A program made the position numbers and the translations under genes. A stretch of 64,000 nucleotides of DNA from Desmodus rotundus (lineage: Eukaryota > Chordata > Mammalia > Chiroptera > Phyllostomidae): the NCBI RefSeq assembly GCF_022682495.2, contig NC_071393.1:117258239-117322238 (forward strand). The letters run 5' to 3'. Each line of letters starts with the position of its first letter. Position 1 is the first letter of the stretch. Shown here in pieces: positions 22,185-33,889 of the stretch. The notes below the pieces were generated by a model. That model worked only from the letters and a program-made list of their open reading frames with translations. It made no database searches and was not told where the DNA came from.

Positions 22185-22690
22185 TTGTGTTGTGTGATGG
22201 CTCATTTTATGCATCCACTAGGCCAGGTTGCAATACCCAGCTGTTTGGTCAAGCAGCTTTCTAGGTGTTGCTGTGAAGGTATTTTTTAGATATGATTAAC
22301 ACTTAAATCAGTAGACTTTAAGTGAAGCAGGTTACCTTCTATATTGTGGGTGGGCCTCATCCAATCAGTGGAAGGCCTTAAGACTGAGGCTTCTCAAAGA
22401 AGAGGTTCTCAAGACTGTGACATAAAATCCTGCCTGAGTGTCCAGCCTGCTGCCCCTGGTGGGATTTCAGCTGGCCTGCCTAGGGCTCCAGCATCGGGAG
22501 TGCCCGCCTGAGAAGAGGCTCATTGTGGAGGAAGGCTGAGGCGGAAAATGCAGACAGGTTCCTGGAAACATTGTCTGAACCCTTGGGGCCCACTGTCCAT
22601 AGCCCCAGATTTTCCCACTTTCATGAGCCAATGCCTTGCCTTTGAGGTCTGGGTTTTGTCCCTTGTGATTCTGACTGCTGTAGCAACTGA
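22185..22690 (+). mobile_element. MLT2-type ERVL solo LTR
   Basis: 'gtgatggctcattttatgca', 'ctgtttggtcaagcagctttctaggtgttgctgtgaaggtatttttta', 'gtgggtgggcctcatccaatcagtggaaggcctta', 'cctgcctgagtgtccagcctgctgcc' follow the MLT2 LTR order. No internal viral-type gene is attached. Confidence 0.75.
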
Positions 22691-22694
22691 GCCT

Positions 22695-23015
22695 GTTTGG
22701 TTTTCAAATTCTTACCGTGGGTGAGATTTTTCCTCCTGGATCCTCAGAACAGCAGCAGAAGCAATGGTAGGTGAGAGGACCCCCAGGAATTGGGCCCCAG
22801 GAAGAATGAAAAGGTTTTCTGAGGGCCAGCGCTGCCCAAGGACTGATGGACTGAACCATTCCTGCGCGGCGCCAGCAGGCTGTGGGGCCCTCCGTGCCCG
22901 GTTCATGGAGGCTGTCCGTGCACAGGGTAAAGAACTGAACCAAGCAGTTCTTGAGCCCTGGGATTCAATGATTCAACTATAAATTTACAGTTGGGTGTGG
23001 GGGAGGCAACGATTC
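22695..23015. other. Intergenic sequence, nothing recognised
   Basis: Unique DNA between the MLT2 LTR and a MIR. Confidence 0.5.
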
Positions 23016-23019
23016 AGTA

Positions 23020-23215
23020 GGACTGTGGTCCGGTGGAAAACACACTGGGAATCAGAATCTCTGAGGTCTCATCTCCCTTTCACAGGCCAGCTGAGGGTTT
23101 CCAAACAAGCCAGTTAACTCTAACTCATGCTCTCCCTCTGCGCGGGTGGGGATGGTGCTGTCTGCCGTCTCGGGAGTCATGAGGCTCGGATGCAGTAAAA
23201 GCTCGGGTTTGAGGA
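23020..23215 (+). repeat. MIR SINE, diverged
   Basis: 'ggtccggtggaaaacacactgggaatcagaatctctgaggtctcatctccc' and 'gtcatgaggctcggatgcagtaaa' resemble a full but diverged forward MIR. Confidence 0.6.
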
Positions 23216-23219
23216 AGTT

Positions 23220-24205
23220 AATTCACTGACCAGATAGATGGAAGAGGCTGGCAATAAGTGGGGAGGTGGAGAAGGAGCCACAAGCAGAATGGGGGTCTGG
23301 GTGGGACCACCCAGGAGCCAGGCCTGGGTTGCAGGGGCTCTTGGTGGGAGATCATGCCCCCTATGGGGAAGAGGCAGGTGATGTGTATGACCAGAACTGG
23401 GACCAAGTGAGACGGCAGGTGTCTGTGAGGCATGGACGGGAGTGAGCCTGCCCTGTCTGAAGGATGGCCAATTCTAACTTGATAAAAACAATTGCAGACC
23501 AAATCACAGGCACCTGTGGAGCCATACGTGGCTTATGGGACCCAGTTGGCAGCCCCTTGGTTAGAGGACTAGGTAAAAGAGGACTTGGAAGCTGGCTGGT
23601 GTCTTGTGAATGAGTGTGTTTCAGGATGATTGACATCCTGTCTCCAGGGTCCACCGTGGAAGTGGTACATGCCTGCCCGGGTCAGGGGTTTAGGCCATCA
23701 GATCCCATTGCTTCTCAGATGCTAATCAGCAAACCTTGGAAAGGCCCCCATGAGTCCTGCACACAACCCAGGAAGTCACACCCTCAATGCCCAGGTGAGC
23801 TATCCCAGCTTGGAGACACCACTCTGGGCTCTCTATAGAAACGGGAAGTGCTCCAGACCTGGTGACCTTCCTGTCCAGTGCCCTGACTATAAGAAGCTCC
23901 TGAGAGGCCCATCCAAGGAGGCGTCAGGCCAGGGGTGGCTTGGCTTAAGGCTGTTTTTCTTTCCTCCTTCTTCCCCTCCCCTTGGGGTGTGATAAACCAG
24001 CCTAGGAGCCAGCTTCCCTCACCTGTCCCACCCTCCCCAGGGACACGGGGGTAGACATGACATGGGGACTCATGTGAAGGCTGCTGGCTTTGGCAAGGTT
24101 GATTGGGACCCACGTGTCAGCCCAGGCCACTTCTTCATCACCGTAACTCTGAGCCAAATAACAAGACCATGGGAATCTGCTAGCGCAGGCCTGGGGAGCG
24201 CACTC
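23220..24205. other. Intergenic sequence, nothing recognised
   Basis: Unique DNA; overlapping short open frames without recognisable domains. Confidence 0.5.
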
Positions 24206-24209
24206 CATT

Positions 24210-24500
24210 ACTCTCTTTGATTCACTCGGGAGATTTATGTGGCCTATCTCCCTTCCCTTTGTCCACCTGCGGGGCCCTATAAGTCATGTCCTCGGGCTGA
24301 CAGGTCACAGGGCCTGTGCTGCTGCTCTGTCAGAGTGAGTGATGCCGGGGGGTGATTAAAAGAGAGGAAGGGTGAGAGGTCAGCAGCAGACGGCATGATG
24401 GGAGTTTGGGATGTAATTATCACTCCTGTGACATACTGCTGGGCTGTTCTCCCCCTCTGCTAATAGATATACACACTTGGGTGGGTACAGCTCAGAGAGC
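24210..24500. promoter_or_regulatory. Candidate conserved non-coding element
   Basis: Repeat-free segment with CTCTTTGATTCACTC (TCF-like), GGTGATTAAAAGAG, GGGATGTAATTATCACTCC (homeodomain core) and CTGCTAATAGATATAC, spaced across 290 bp. Enhancer-like by motif density only. Confidence 0.4.
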
Positions 24501-24504
24501 GGGG

Positions 24505-26580
24505 GAGGGTGGTGATGTTAAGAGGTGCCGGAAGGACCCTCAGGAACGGGCCGTGTGTAACGGGCCTCAGGAGAGATCTTAGAGCACCAAGGGCCAGAGG
24601 AGCAGGCTAGGCTGGCTCTGGGCGGCGGCATTCTCGTTGCAGAGAGACGGCCCCCAGGCCCACAGCACAGTGCCTGGGGCAGAGGAAGCCCATTTGCCAT
24701 CACTGTTGCTACTGGGTTTGTAGGGAACTGTTAAGGAGAGGCCCAGATGGAGCAGACTCAGAGGGTAACTGAAGAGAAAACTTGCCCAAATCGCTCATTT
24801 TCTGAATGCTTGGTGCTTCCCACTGGCATCTAGTCGTCAGGGGCTTCCAGATATAAAGGAGCCCAGGAGCTGTCTAGTCCTTGCTGGCTCAGGAGCCTCT
24901 CCCTCACCCATGTGCTACAGTGTCTGGGCATTTCTGCTCTAGGTGACCACTGCTGCTGCCTGGGAGGAGGGAGGAGGGAGGAAGGAGGTCCTGGCTTGGG
25001 ACTGCTGGGACCTACCAGTGCCCTGAGTGGTAGGTTACCATGGATCAGCATGCTCAGTCAGTCCTGGGGAGGGTGTTTTAATCAGGAAGGGTTATGCTGG
25101 AGGTGGGCCCTGAGGAGACTAAGCCTTGCCCAGAGTCTGTATGGAGGTAGAGGGCATCAGAGAGAACCCCTGGCTGCACAGCCATGTCACCCAAGGTGGG
25201 CCACTCCCTGAGTGCAGGAGAGCCACAGTTTCGAGACGGTACCGTGCTGGGTAGAGTATCGTGCCTTTCTGCATTGACCCCCCCCCCCCCCAAACACTCG
25301 TGCAGTCCCTCCCATACTGAATCTGAACTGGCCTATGACTTGCAGCAAAGGGAGGTTGCGTAAGTTCTCGGCCCAGGTCGGAAGAGGCCTCACGGCTTCC
25401 ACTTTTGCTCTCTTGGAGTTCTGAGCCACCAAGAGGTTTGGTCATCTGTTGGAGAAGTCATGTGGCAACAAAGGCTCTGGAGGACAAAAGCCCAGGAGGA
25501 GAGAAGAGGTCCCATTCTAGCCATCCCCACTGAGGGGCTGGGCGGGACAGGGAGGCCGTTTGGTACCTTCCAGTCCAAATCACAGCTGCAGACCAAGCCC
25601 AGACAAGCCACGTGGAGGAGAGTTGAGCCGAGCTGGCTGAGCTCTGCCTAAACAGCTCTCAGCATCATAAGCAATTAAATGGTTGTCGCTTTGGCATGGT
25701 GGATGACCCTTTTGTCTCCGGTCCCTACAGCCACCCTCCCTTTGCGCCTTGCTTCCTGCTAGGGTCCTCCCTTGAGGCCCAAGCAAGGACCCCTTATTGG
25801 AACAGATGTACCCATACCAAGTAGGATTCTTACCCAGAGGTGTACTGAGGGTGGGGTGGGGGATGGCCTAACTGGAGTGCAGGTATTTAGAACTTGGACC
25901 AACAGTATTTTTTCAGGGATGTGTACTTTATCACTGGCATGGCTTGGAATTGCTATGCGTGATAATAAAAAGCAGACTGACTGAAATTCAGTTTCATGCT
26001 GCCTTACAGTTCTTTAAAACAATGTACCCTTTACTGCCCACGGCGGGGGCCCACCGTGCTCACTGCCCCGCCTGTGGAACACCCCTGGTCCCAGGTCTTT
26101 CTCATGATGATGTGAGTTTTGAGAAGAGAGAATTGGGAAGAGGTCGAATCTGGAAGTGGCCCAGAGGCCCGGGAAGGAAGGATGGTATGGTGTTCTGGAG
26201 CCTCTGCTGCGTGCAGGGCTCTTGCCAGTGTTACTGCTTGTCATCCTCACAGGGAACGGCCTGCATTTTGACAGAGGGAGACAGGAGGCCCCCAGGGTGG
26301 CAGACTTGCCTGAGTCACAGAGCAAGGTGTGGTGGGCCACAGTGGGGACATGAGGCTGTTTTGGCTCAGGACTGCAGCGCAGTGAGGATGGAAGGAAAGG
26401 CAGGCCGTGGCTCTGAGGTCTGGGCCACCCTGAACCTGGGGTGCTCTCTGACAGGGGTGATGGTGGCCTCTTCCTAAATCCCTCTCTGAGAGTTTTTTCC
26501 CACTTTTCACAGCTACCCCAGGAAATGGAATCTGGCTTCTCCCTTCCCTTCTTCCCGTGTGGACAACAGCACAGGGGTGT
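24505..26580. other. Intergenic sequence, no gene seen
   Basis: Mostly unique DNA. It contains a run of 14 C at 25,278-25,291 and a small AT-rich patch at 25,655-25,700. The minus open frame 26,014-26,700 (228 codons) has no recognisable domain and crosses a MIR, so I treat it as chance. Confidence 0.5.
25278..25291 (+). repeat. Poly(C) run
   Basis: Fourteen consecutive C; a likely length-variable site. Confidence 0.9.
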
Positions 26581-26584
26581 AGTG

Positions 26585-26720
26585 GTGCCGGACCATCTGG
26601 GCTCAAGTCCTAGCCCTGCCCACAGCAGCAAAGGTCTTTGACCTTGTACAAATTCCTCCACCCCCTTTGTCCTACTTTCTTTTTCTGTAAAGTATGACAA
26701 TAACAGTATTTATTTAAATT
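26585..26720 (+). repeat. MIR SINE
   Basis: 'ccatctgggctcaagtcctagccctgcc' and 'ctttttctgtaaagtatgacaataacagtattta' are forward MIR core and tail. Confidence 0.75.
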
Positions 26721-26789
26721 AAACTGATGCACGACTCAAAGAGAGAGAATGTAGACACTGGCATATAATATTATTAATTAACAATCACT

Positions 26790-26990
26790 AATATGGCATT
26801 ATGGGCAGGCACCCTAAGAACTTGACAAATATTAACTCGTTTCATTCCCCCAACAACCTATGAAGTGGGGATTACTATCCTCATTTAGTAGATGGGGGAC
26901 CCAAACTCAGAAAGGCTGAGTGGCTCACTCAGGGTCACACAGCTGACAAGGGGCAGGGCCAGGACCCAGACCCTAACTGCCTGCCTCCCG
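26790..26990 (-). repeat. MIR SINE
   Basis: 'atattaactcgtttcattcccccaacaacctatgaagtggggattactatcctcatttagtagatggg' and 'ggctcactcagggtcacacagctgacaaggggcagggcc' give a nearly complete reverse MIR. Confidence 0.85.
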
Positions 26991-27139
26991 GACATGATTC
27001 AGCGTCTGTGCCGGCTGTGCTCAGCAGAGGCCAGCTACCGTGACCTTGCCCAGTTCCCCCAAATGAAATCCGGAGATTCTCTAACTCTCCCTTCATTTTT
27101 CTTCTACAGAAATTGTACTAGGGACCCATAAAAAGAAAA

Positions 27140-27540
27140 AAAAAGTTAAAGCAGGTACTGTTTCCACCCATCAAATAGGTGAAAATTGGAAAGTGTGGTA
27201 ACGTTGGGTATTGTTGAGAGTATGAGCAAATGGGTACGTTCGTAATCACTGGTGGGAGTGTTCATTGCAAACCTTCTTTGAAAGGATTGTTTGGAAGAGA
27301 AAATTAAAATTAAAACCATGAATTCCTTATGCTCTAACAATGCACATCTTGGCGTCCATCCTAGAGAAACCGGTGCACGTGTGCACCAGGTGACACAGCA
27401 CCATGCCCACTGTGGCACTGTAGCAGTGTAGGGGACAGCCCAAGTGTCCATCAGTAGGGGACGGCTGCCCGCCTGCTCTGCAGCACCAGGCAGCGCTGAA
27501 AAGAATGTGGTCGCTCTGTGGTTGCTCACAGCAAAGGGTC
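27140..27540 (+). mobile_element. Old L1 (L1ME-like) ORF2 3' segment
   Basis: 'catcaaataggtgaaaattgg', 'actggtgggagtgttcattgc', 'ggattgtttggaagaga', 'ctagagaaaccggtgcacgtgtgcaccaggtgacac', 'cccaagtgtccatcagtagggg' track the last part of ORF2. It no longer codes in any one frame. Confidence 0.8.
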
Positions 27541-27544
27541 TCTA

Positions 27545-27695
27545 AGATTTAGTGTCTGTTCATTCATTTGTCCAACCAATAAACTTGTGCTGAGCACCTA
27601 CTGTGTGCTGCACACTCCTTTAGGTCCTGGGACACAGCTGTGAACACGACAGACCTTGTGGGGCTCCCAATCACTGCTGAGTGAAGAGAGCAAGT
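27545..27695 (-). mobile_element. L2 LINE 3' end fragment
   Basis: 'ttcattcatttgtccaaccaataaacttgtgctgagcacctactgtgtgctgcacactcctttaggtcctgggacacagc' is reverse L2 3' end. It lies between two pieces of the same old L1. Confidence 0.8.
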
Positions 27696-27990
27696 TACAG
27701 AACAGCACATAGAAAGCCATTTGTGTAAAGATAAAATCACACCACCGAACAACGATATATGTTTTCTCAGTACGTATATGTACTTTACATTCATGTATGT
27801 ATATAAAGTACATAGAAAAAGCACTGAAAGTTTACACTCCAAATAACTAATGGTGGTAACCTCTGGGAAATCAAGAAGAGACAAGGCTTAAGGTTGGTCA
27901 AACACTATCAATAATATATTTTTAATGAGAAGTAATACTTGGTAATACTTCTACAAAAATGTTTAATATTAAAATGGGAAAAATTGATCA
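27696..27990 (+). mobile_element. Old L1 (L1ME-like) 3' UTR
   Basis: 'tatataaagtacatagaaaaagcactgaaagtttacactccaaataactaatggtggtaacctctggg' resembles L1ME 3' UTR sequence, in the same orientation as 27,140-27,540 and probably the same insertion. Confidence 0.65.
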
Positions 27991-28034
27991 AGGAGTATGG
28001 CTTTCTATGGCGTAGACCTTGAAATTAGACAAAC

Positions 28035-28425
28035 CTAATGTATTAGTCTACTCAGGCTGCCGTAACGAATACCGTGGCCTGGGTGGCTCAAACAACAGGC
28101 TTTTCTTTATTTCTCACAGTTCTAGAGGCTGAAGTCCAAGATCAATGTACTGATTGATGTGCTCCCTGGTGCAAACCCTATTCTTGGCTTGTAGGGAGCC
28201 ACCTCCTCGCTGTGTCCCCACGCGGAGGAGAGAGCGAGCTCTAGCGTCTCTTCCTCTTCTTGTGAGGACACCGATCACATTGTGGGGGTCACAGCCTTGG
28301 GACCTCATCTAAACCTAAGTACCAGTCTACGTTCCCACCTCCAGATGCCGTCATATTAGGGGGTAGGGCCTCAGCATTATGAATTTGGGGGGGTGGGGGA
28401 CAAAAACATTCAGTCCATAGCATTG
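28035..28425 (-). mobile_element. MLT1-type MaLR solo LTR
   Basis: Reverse MLT1: GTATTAGTCTACTCAGGCTG and 'gccgtaacgaataccgtggcctgggtggctcaaacaac' at the 3' end of the LTR, then 'cacagttctagaggctgaagtcc', 'cttcctcttcttgtgaggacaccgatc' and 'atattagggggtagggcctcagcattatgaattt'. Confidence 0.85.
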
Positions 28426-28565
28426 TGTGACCCTGGCAAATTGTTCTCTCAAACTGTTCACTCAGCTGTAAAAATGGGGCTCACACCCCTCACTTCACTG
28501 GACTGTGCTGTGTTTTAAAAGACCCCTGTGAGAAATGCCTGACCAATAAACGTGAGTCCCGTGAA
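28426..28565 (+). repeat. MIR SINE
   Basis: 'gtgtgaccctggcaaattgttctctcaaactgttcactcagctgtaaaaatggggctcac': forward MIR core. Confidence 0.7.
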
Positions 28566-28989
28566 CTGATGACGTGACCCTTGCTTCCCCACGGGCCCTC
28601 CGTCACAGCCCCTCTACCTTCATCTCCCTGACAGCTGCCCTCACCGCACACACGACTTCCTGTCTGTCAGCCTCTGCATTAAGGTTTATGAATGGGGGAA
28701 CCACAACCTATGTGCCAATGTTCTCCACCCAAAGCCATCAGCAATGCACTTCTGGTTTTCAACAAAGTTGGGCTTATTGTGTTGTTGCCACAAGGCAAAA
28801 GCACGCCATAGGGAATTGTAGGATGTCTCAATAAGAGAGTATTAGAAATGAATTATTCTAGGATTTGGATGCATGATACTCCTATCATGGAAGCCTCATG
28901 GGATTTAAGGGAGGGTTCAAGGAAGCAAGGCTTTGCTCTGGGTTGGATGCTGTCAGGAAAATGGGACAACTCTGTGATGGGGTATCTTT

Positions 28990-29196
28990 TTATAAAAAAA
29001 ATATTTTATTTTATTTTTAGAGAGAGGAAGTGGGGAGAAAGAAAGGGAGAGAAACATCAATGTGTGGTTGCCTCCTGAGTACCCCACACTGGGGACCTAG
29101 CTTGCAACGCAGGCATGTGCCCTGAGTGGGAATTGAACCTGCGACCCTTTAGTTCACAGCGTGTCACTCAATCTACTGAGGCACACCAGCCAGGGC
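28990..29196 (-). repeat. VES-type SINE (bat tRNA-derived)
   Basis: Reverse copy with A-tail equivalent at the left, 'gagagaaacatcaatgtgtggttgcctcc', 'gcatgtgccctgagtgggaattgaacctgcgaccctttagttcac' and the head 'actgaggcacaccagccagggc'. The internal promoter boxes lie in the tRNA-like head at about 29,125-29,196. A GGGTATCTT repeat occurs to the left (28,979-28,987) and right (near 29,205) and may mark the target-site duplication. Confidence 0.92.
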
Positions 29197-29199
29197 ATA

Positions 29200-30420
29200 T
29201 GGCTGGGTATCTTCGCGGTCCTTATCTGGAAGAAGACAAGAATGGATGTAGACTAAAGCTATAATCGGTAAAGGAGCAGCAGTCATCCAGTTAGCCCAGA
29301 CAGGGGGGGACTTGGTCATTTTGTGCTTTGGGTAATATTCTTGTTTTGTCTTGTTTTGGGTAATATTCTTGAAGTGGTCTGGTTTTCACCTTGATTCATC
29401 ATGGTCCTGGAGTGGCTTTGTCTCATGTTGGGTTCTGTGAAATTGTTTACAATCACCAGGAAAGCACCACAGTCTACCTTTGAGTGCCAGGCCAACTCTC
29501 TGATGTCAAAAACAGCTTTTCTCTTTTATGTGTGAACAACTTGGAGGTCAGTCGAAGTATTTAGAGTGTCCTTGATCATTCTGGCTTGGGCCAGAAGAAG
29601 ATTAGATAAGTTTCCCCCCCTTCCCTGTTCTTCCCCCTTGGCCCAGGAGAACTTCAAGGGCTTCCCTCCTGCTCTCAAACTGTCCCCAGGGTAACAGAGC
29701 TCCCAAAGTTCAGCAGTCTGCATTCTCAGCAGCTGCCATGGCAGACAGGCCTGAGGTTGGAATGGAAGTGTGTGTCAGGGGTCCGGGAAATAAGGAACGT
29801 TCTCTGTTGAGAAGGTGGGAATCCTATTCCCAGCCCAGTGCAGGGCCTGATGAAGGCGGAAGGGAGTGAAGAAGGTTCTGTGGGGATAGATAGTGGTCAG
29901 AGAATCCACGCATGTTAGCACTGCAGAACAATCGGGGGGGGGGGGCACAGACTATTTTCAGCAGCAGAACTTTTTCTCCCAATGAAATTCTGCACAGAAG
30001 CCCGATATACAATATAACATAGACTTAAGTGGAGCCCCTGAAGTTGAATCAGAAGAGTGGGGTGTCCGGAGGCCTGTCTACTCCTCTCTTGGAGCCCCTT
30101 CATTAGTCTTCCCTAAAGCATCTCGGGATCACTTAGAACTTGGAGGCTTGCAGGATTAAAGTCCCTCATTTTGCTCAACATTTCACTTTTGAGAAGCCTA
30201 GAAAAGGGTAGTTACTTCGCCAGGGAACTCCCCCTCCCAAGCCTTGTAGATTCTCCTGGATCTTTGTGAAGGACTTGGCTCAAATCTCATCCAAAGATTT
30301 CTCAACGAGATTATCACTCTCAAACACTGCCCTTTGGGAGATGTTGGCCAATGGGCACAAAGCTGAACATACAGAGGCTCAGTAAGTCTGGAGATGTAAT
30401 GTGCAGGCATGATCACTACA
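29200..30420. other. Intergenic sequence, nothing recognised
   Basis: Unique or strongly decayed DNA. It includes a local duplication of TTTGGGTAATATTCTTG (29,327 and 29,354) and a G run at 29,934-29,946. No gene. Confidence 0.45.
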
Positions 30421-30424
30421 CCTA

Positions 30425-30640
30425 ATGATGCTGTGTGAACACTGGAAATATGCTAAGGGAGTAGATTTCAGGTGTACTCATCACATACAAAATGGTAACT
30501 TTGTGAGGAGATGATATCATAATTAGCTTGACTGTAGTAATCATTTCACTGTGCATATGTATACCAAACCATGATGTTATACACCTTAAACATATATAAT
30601 TTTAATTTTTAAATACATAAATTAAAAAAATTAAACCTCC
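30425..30640 (+). mobile_element. Old L1 (L1MB-like) 3' end
   Basis: 'gaaatatgctaagggagtagatttcaggtgt', 'acaaaatggtaactttgtgaggagatgatat', 'gatgttatacaccttaaacatatataatttta' plus an A-rich end. Confidence 0.85.
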
Positions 30641-30844
30641 CCTTGATGGTGAAGGGGCATGAGAAGCACTTCTGGGGTGCTGGAGCTGTGCCCTACCTTG
30701 ATCTGAGTACCTGAATCCATTATACAGCATCCAGGGGCTGCATGATCTCACTCAAACTGGCTCACACCAGCGCATAAAAGTCGATTGCAGACATCTCTCC
30801 CCAACTCTGCATTCAGTGACATCATGTTGGTGACTTGAAATCGA

Positions 30845-31030
30845 CCACAGTGAGAATATTTACACCACGGTAATGGGGAAAATTACAATTAGGCCTCTTT
30901 TGCCCCTGCAGAACCAGTGAAACATTTACCAACATATGCTGGTGTATACATATGTAAATATTCATTGAGCTCTATTCTGAACTTTCTATACTTTACTGCA
31001 CGTGTATTACACCTCAGTAAAAACATCTGG
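30845..31030 (+). mobile_element. Possible old L1 3' end
   Basis: Ends in 'actttactgcacgtgtattacacctcagtaaaaac', the typical L1M 3' terminus; the upstream part is too diverged to assign. Confidence 0.45.
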
Positions 31031-31084
31031 TGTCTCCAAACTCCTAGTTCTACGATTGCAACCTGAAGTTATCTTAGGTAGAAA

Positions 31085-31165
31085 ATTATCTTATCTTCCT
31101 GTAAGCTCTGTGAGTGCAAGGACCTCATCTGCCTTGTTTGCCACCCAGTAACCAGTGGTTGCCTG
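31085..31165 (+). mobile_element. L2 LINE fragment
   Basis: 'taagctctgtgagtgcaaggacctcatctgccttgtttgccacccagtaaccag' is L2 3' UTR. Confidence 0.7.
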
Positions 31166-31169
31166 AAGA

Positions 31170-32030
31170 AAATGATTTCCACGATGCTCATGCAACTTAG
31201 GCCAGCTCAAGGGTGTGCCTAGCTATGTCCTGCCTACACGTGTGCTGCCGAGGTCTGGGGTGCCCACAGGAGCTCCCACCACTGGTGCCCAAGCAGGCTA
31301 GACCTATAAGGCTGACATAGCTTTTTTATCCCTAGGACTCTGCCATATTTGAAATATTTGCCATATTTGCTTTTCCAGCCCCCTGCCACCCCCATAGGTA
31401 GAATTAACCACTGTGTTTTTCTCCTCTGGCTCTTTGTCTCTCTACAGAGAGCACTTAGCCCTGCTGAATCGACATTAGGAGTCAGGTCTGTTTCTCCTGC
31501 AAGATTAGAGGTGGTTTAAGAAGGACCGTGTCTTTCTTGTCTCTGCATGGAGAGGACTGGGGGGCTTAAACCCACCAGGCTTTTTACAGAGGCCTAGAGA
31601 ATGAATGCAATGGCCTTCAAGAAAAGAGAGACTAGGTTTGGAGCAAGAATGAACTGACCCACTGACCAGCTCACACACCGCTGAGACAAGGGTGACTCTT
31701 CAGAAACTGGAAAGGCCAGCATGGTTTGGGGTGTGGCCTGGCTTGGTGGTGGGGGCTGACCAACTAGCCTTTTGAGATCTTCCCCACTCCTGTGCCCTGC
31801 TATTCAAAGCAGAGGAGATGGCTGTGAATGTGAGCACAAGGTCAGAAGTCACTCTACCACGCTGGTTGCCCTGAGTCCTGGGCTTCCTGGTATCAGGTGC
31901 AGGGACACTCCCCTCCCCCCACACCATCTCTAGACTCTGAGGGATTTTGCTTAGTTCGAATTCAGGGCTCCTTCCAACAAGGGTTTTATTCCCAACATCT
32001 TCTTGACTGGCAGAGGGGCAACACGTGACG
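31170..32030. other. Intergenic sequence, nothing recognised
   Basis: Unique DNA; no gene seen. Confidence 0.5.
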
Positions 32031-32034
32031 GAGT

Positions 32035-32180
32035 CAATTCGGTTGATACAAATGTTCTACAGTTCGGTAGAGTGATGGCCACAGGAGCGGGAATATATTA
32101 TATGTAGGAAGTAACTGCACCCTGCCCTTAGAAATGTGCGTTTTGTGTGAGTTGTATCTCAATGGAAAAGTAAACAAAAC
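32035..32180 (+). mobile_element. Old L1 3' end
   Basis: 'gatacaaatgttctacagttcggtagagtgatggccacaggagcgggaatatatt' and 'gtgtgagttgtatctcaatggaaaag' match an L1M 3' terminus. Confidence 0.7.
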
Positions 32181-32184
32181 CAAA

Positions 32185-33225
32185 CCCCGCCCCTTGTTGA
32201 GAAAGGCCCTGGATAAGTGAGTATCCACTCCTCCACCCCCGCTCTCCACCCAGTCCCGGCTCCTGCACGGGATTCCCAGCCAGGGGCCCGCAGGGACAGA
32301 GGGCGCCAGAGGCTGGGCTGGCGGCGCTGCGCGAGAAGACCAGAAGGTGGCGAGAGGAAAAGCCTCTCAGCCTTCACTGGAAAAACAAGGGCTCTAGGGC
32401 TGTTCGAAGGTCACATCAAGGCATTGGGCATGGAGAGAAGACCCTTGGGAATGCGGGGGAGGGGGGCAGAAAGGAGTCAGAAAGAAAGGCCTGCAGACCT
32501 GCGGTGAGTGGGCCAGCGGAAGCCAGTGCGTGCGCACTCTGTGGCTCTTCTCGGAGAAGGGCCGGGGCGGGCTGGAGAGGAGGAGAGGGGAAAGACAGCG
32601 TGACTGTGTCTGATCTACAGTGACGAGTACCAATGTTAACTGTCACCTCTCATCTCCAAACTAAATCACACCTGGAATTGGAGGCGCCGAGGAGCTGATA
32701 GAGTCAGTCTCGCAGAGGAGACAAGTCAATCAGCGCGGAGAGGCGCACGGAGGCACCAGCTCCGCGAGGCCTGGCGCCTTCATTCATTCTGGGATTTACA
32801 CTTGTCAGTGCTGGCTGGGGGTGGGCAGGAGGCTGGTCTCACTTCAACTCCACTTAAAACGGGATGACAAGCGGCTTCTCCCGGGGGGCACAGAGGGCTG
32901 GACCCACTTGCTCTTGCTCCCCTTCTGCTTCTTTATCCTGTGGATCATTCCCCAGGGTCAGTGAGCTTCAGGCTCAAGGAGTGGTTACAAACCCGGCAGT
33001 GATCAGGACGGAGGGGCCGGCTCAGGGCCAGAGGTACCGGTGGCCTAAGCAACCCTTGTCACGCTGGGAGCACAGGAGGACAAAAAGAATCCTGTCCCGG
33101 GGCACTGGATCAAGTGCTTTGGGAAGGAGCAGCGGGGCCTCGTGGGGAAGGAGGGATAGATCTCAACTGACTGCTTTGGAGCAATTCTGTCTGTGGTCGA
33201 ATGAAATGGAAGAGATCTTTGTTTT
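32185..33225. other. Intergenic GC-rich sequence
   Basis: GC-rich with several CpGs at 32,260-32,350 and 32,680-32,780 but no clear island, exon or repeat. Open frames on both strands (32,159-32,646; 32,864-33,283) lack recognisable domains. Confidence 0.45.
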
Positions 33226-33229
33226 TCCT

Positions 33230-33325
33230 TCTATTCATTCCTTTACTCGTTCAACAAATGGTATTCGGTTAGGCTCTCTGTGAAGGGCTAAAAATTCAAC
33301 AGAGCCCCCATATCCTACAAGAAAG
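33230..33325 (-). mobile_element. L2 LINE 3' end fragment
   Basis: 'ttcattcctttactcgttcaacaaatggtattcggttaggctctctgtgaagggc' resembles the reverse L2 terminus. Confidence 0.6.
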
Positions 33326-33544
33326 GGGGAACTTAAAGTGTTGGAACTTCTCAGTTCGCTGCTTCTGTCTTGGAATTAGTGTCCTAACCTGTAGCCCACC
33401 GTGCCTCCGTCTCTGGCCATACCATCCTAATCCTCGGCACAGTCATTTATAAAAGGGATTTTTCACGTATGAACACAACTCTACTGAGTGCTGTGCCAAG
33501 GAAAATGCCTGGAGATAAAAATTCCAGATGGAGAGAAAAACATA

Positions 33545-33745
33545 GAGTTTCCATTGCTGTTTAAACCTCTATTTCATTTTTGTCACTACAAAAGTAATAT
33601 CAATTTATTACAGAAAACTTTAGACTAATAGAGAGGGAAACAAAATCACATAAAGATGAAGTTACCATTTTAATATGCTTCCTTCTAGTCTTTTTTCTTG
33701 TATCTCTTTAAGGTTTTTTTTTCCCCCTCAAAAGCCATTAATCCA
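33545..33745. mobile_element. Probable old L1 3' UTR piece
   Basis: 'aagtaatatcaatttattacagaaaactttagact' and 'taatatgcttccttctagtctttttt' resemble L1M 3' UTR text. Strand and subfamily uncertain. Confidence 0.35.
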
Positions 33746-33889
33746 GGGCATGTCCTATATCACTGAATGTGGAGTGAGGGTGGAAGCTTTATTTTCTTCT
33801 CTGAGCCCCATTCAGAGTGGCCCCTGAGGACAAGGCTTCATTCGGCCTGGCGAGCAGGCACAGGAATGGTGATATGGGCACTTGGAAGG

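Noticed and set aside
26014..26700. 228-codon minus-strand open frame
   Set aside because: Overlaps a MIR SINE and other open frames; no domain seen.
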